Program-made: the position numbers and the translations under genes | Assembly: GCF_035013165.1 (NCBI RefSeq) | Contig: NZ_JAYGJQ010000002.1 | Coordinates: 1,240,001-1,304,000, forward strand | Origin: Bacteriovorax sp. PP10 | GTDB lineage: Bacteria > Bdellovibrionota > Bacteriovoracia > Bacteriovoracales > Bacteriovoracaceae | Direction of reading: 5' to 3' | DNA length: 64,000 nt | Notes under the pieces: generated by a model | The model's input: only the letters and a program-made list of their open reading frames with translations | Told to the model about the DNA's origin: nothing | The model's database searches: none | Part shown: in pieces, positions 62,763 to 64,000 of the stretch | Numbering within the stretch: position 1 is the first letter of the stretch | Layout: the number at the start of each line of letters is the position of its first letter

Positions 62763-63881
62763 TTATTTATCTGGAAAACTTGATCCAGTATTGGAACGGG
62801 CCTCGTCCTTTTTTCTTGTTGAATTATTTTCTGCAGAAATAATTTCACCGGCCATGAAAATTGTATTAACGCCTTTTTTTTCTTTTTTACACTGATATAC
62901 AGGGATTCCTGTCTCTTTCATTTTTGCCAATGTCTCGTCTGATACCAGGTTATAGTTTTTTATTTTTGCAGAGTCGACTTGGTAGTTTATTTTCTCAGGA
63001 CAGTTGACGATAAAATGTGAAACATCACTGAAGCATACATCGCCCCATATTTGAGCTTCCCAGTAGTCAGTTTTATCTTTTCGAATTTCTTTATAGTCTG
63101 CTTTGGTATTTAGAGGAATGGCCTGGCCTATAACTTTTAAAGAGTCCTGGGCCGTAAAGGTCGAGCGGTCTTTCACATCACTTTTCATGACAGCATAGAT
63201 GTTCCCATAACTTTCTGAATAAGACAGAGGAGAGACGTCTTCCATTGGTTTTGTCGGAACCAGATAGGCATACTTAGGGCGAATGCGATGGCTCTTATCA
63301 TTTGGATCAGTCAGGACTTTGGCATTTCCATCAATATTAGCACCGATAAGAATTGTCTCTGCTCTTTGGCGCTTTGAGCGCGAAGCAAAGCCTTTTGAGG
63401 AATTTGTTTGAAATTGATTTCTAAAACAGCCTCTTCTGATGCTATCAAAATTCTTGTCACTAAAGGCCAGCTGTATTTCAGTGTCTCGATAAAAATCGTA
63501 AGAGTTTTTACTTTCTTTTATTGCTTTATCTTTCTCCTTAAGTCTTGCCACCAGACTTATGCCAATAGTGCGAGAGTCTTTTTCCTGGATGATTTGTTTC
63601 GGAACTTCATCGCCTGTTTTTAAAGTTAAAATATCAGGAACTATTTTTTTAAGGACTCCGTCGATGAATGTGCGGGCCTGACTATCCAATGGATCTTTGA
63701 CAATCGGAGTGCATGTGAGTGTGTTGTTAATGCATTTAATGTGATCGACTTTTTGAGTCTTTCCATTAGGCATGACGGCCATGCAAAATTTGTTTTTAGT
63801 GCCAGTCCATTTATATAGAATATCGTCAGCACTCATAGTGTTGGTGGTTAGGATTAAGAAAAGAGTTAAGAGAGCTTTCAC
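62763..63881 (-). CDS. Secreted protein of unknown function with cysteines
   Basis: 372 aa. Signal peptide (about 1-18, ending TMSADD). The mature protein has about eight cysteines (NKFCMAVM, HIKCINNTLTCTP, RRGCFRNQ, GDVCFSD, IVNCPEK, VYQCKKEK), which fit disulfides in the envelope. No domain recognised. The start codon is GTG at 63881, preceded by AGGAAA. Both lie within a strong hairpin (63881-63911), which suggests regulated translation or operator control. Confidence 0.68.
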   Translation of the reverse strand: MKALLTLFLILTTNTMSADDILYKWTGTKNKFCMAVMPNGKTQKVDHIKCINNTLTCTPIVKDPLDSQARTFIDGVLKKIVPDILTLKTGDEVPKQIIQEKDSRTIGISLVARLKEKDKAIKESKNSYDFYRDTEIQLAFSDKNFDSIRRGCFRNQFQTNSSKGFASRSKRQRAETILIGANIDGNAKVLTDPNDKSHRIRPKYAYLVPTKPMEDVSPLSYSESYGNIYAVMKSDVKDRSTFTAQDSLKVIGQAIPLNTKADYKEIRKDKTDYWEAQIWGDVCFSDVSHFIVNCPEKINYQVDSAKIKNYNLVSDETLAKMKETGIPVYQCKKEKKGVNTIFMAGEIISAENNSTRKKDEARSNTGSSFPDK

Positions 63882-63911
63882 GTTATTATTTCCTAAAAGG
63901 AGATAATAACG
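63881..63911 (-). promoter_or_regulatory. 13-bp hairpin enclosing Shine-Dalgarno and start codon
   Basis: CGTTATTATTTCC (63881-63893), loop TAAAA, GGAGATAATAACG (63899-63911): 13 bp with one G-T pair. On the mRNA the AGGAAA Shine-Dalgarno is in the 3' arm and the first G of the GTG start closes the stem. Confidence 0.75.
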
Positions 63912-63964
63912 TTTCGGGCATGTTGATGAAAATAGTTAAATAGTCAGGTATTTAAAAAAGGAGC

Positions 63965-64000
63965 TTATTTTGTTTTAGTGCATGTAATATCAGCGAATTT
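63965..64000 (-). CDS. Possible C-terminus of a further leftward gene
   Basis: At the right edge, one minus-strand frame is open and ends KFADITCTKTK and TAA (63967-63965). Its 11 codons are too few to identify. The gap of 83 bases to the next start would suit a separate or following gene. Confidence 0.3.
   Translation of the reverse strand, partial: KFADITCTKTK

Noticed and set aside
1-64000. Prophage, transposon, CRISPR or defence island
   Set aside because: No integrase, transposase, phage structural gene, cas gene, repeat-spacer pattern or known defence gene was recognised; nearly all genes are housekeeping or envelope genes.

Overview
The window is a compact chromosomal segment with low to moderate GC from a Gram-negative bacterium. 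LPS (KDO) genes, many Sec signal peptides and lipoboxes, a TolC-like protein and a periplasmic haem-type fatty acid cis/trans isomerase show an outer membrane. The style and content (many small secreted proteins, an RCC1-repeat lipoprotein, a chemotaxis operon, a short MCP, AT-rich codons) suggest the Bdellovibrionota, most likely the Bacteriovorax/Peredibacter side. That placement is inferred from gene content, not from a marker gene. No rRNA, tRNA, CRISPR, insertion sequence or replication origin was recognised, and no gene-free stretch exceeds about 270 bases.

Layout. (1) 1-14.5 kb: every enzyme from PRPP to IMP. purK-purE run leftwards; purF-C-D-N-SL-Q-H-M run rightwards with 4-bp or zero-length junctions; purB plus a small DUF805-like membrane gene run leftwards. 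(2) 14.5-17.3 kb: a leftward pair (TolC-like protein, putative beta-barrel) and a small secreted protein. (3) 17.4-23.3 kb: a tight operon kdsB-pyrG-kdsA-kdsC-DUF493-gpsA-ADP-ribosylglycohydrolase, coupling CTP supply to CMP-KDO synthesis. (4) 23.2-29.7 kb: DsbD; a membrane histidine kinase overlapping a BtuF-like protein that lacks a signal peptide; a TPR lipoprotein overlapping a FecR-domain protein. (5) 29.8-33.6 kb: guaB-guaA and two small membrane proteins. (6) 33.6-37.6 kb: Cti, a HAD-like protein ending in a clamp-binding-type motif, and an anchored protein. (7) 37.8-44.7 kb: dnaE, two envelope proteins (one a CsgG/FlgT-like lipoprotein) and pyrD. (8) 44.7-48.7 kb: small secreted proteins and a 16-repeat RCC1 lipoprotein. 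(9) 48.7-53.8 kb: phosphohexomutase-queC, ferredoxin-antiporter, ilvE. (10) 54-59.8 kb: cheA-cheW-cheR fusion-cheB behind a sigma-28-like promoter. (11) 59.8-64 kb: a secreted protein with a 40-residue lipoprotein, an MCP, and a secreted protein whose ribosome binding site lies in a strong hairpin.

The best candidate for something undescribed is the chemotaxis operon. Its CheR is fused to a receiver and to a third domain that aligns over 78 residues without gaps with the catalytic domain of the neighbouring CheB, yet lacks the catalytic Ser and His and apparently the Asp: a methyltransferase carrying a dead methylesterase. The active CheB carries an N-terminal extension that may be a divergent CheD. 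Other points of interest are the HAD-like protein with a C-terminal QLSLF motif, two start-site hairpins that enclose the Shine-Dalgarno, paired cysteines that come and go together in the RCC1 blades, and convergent genes that share palindromic stop codons.
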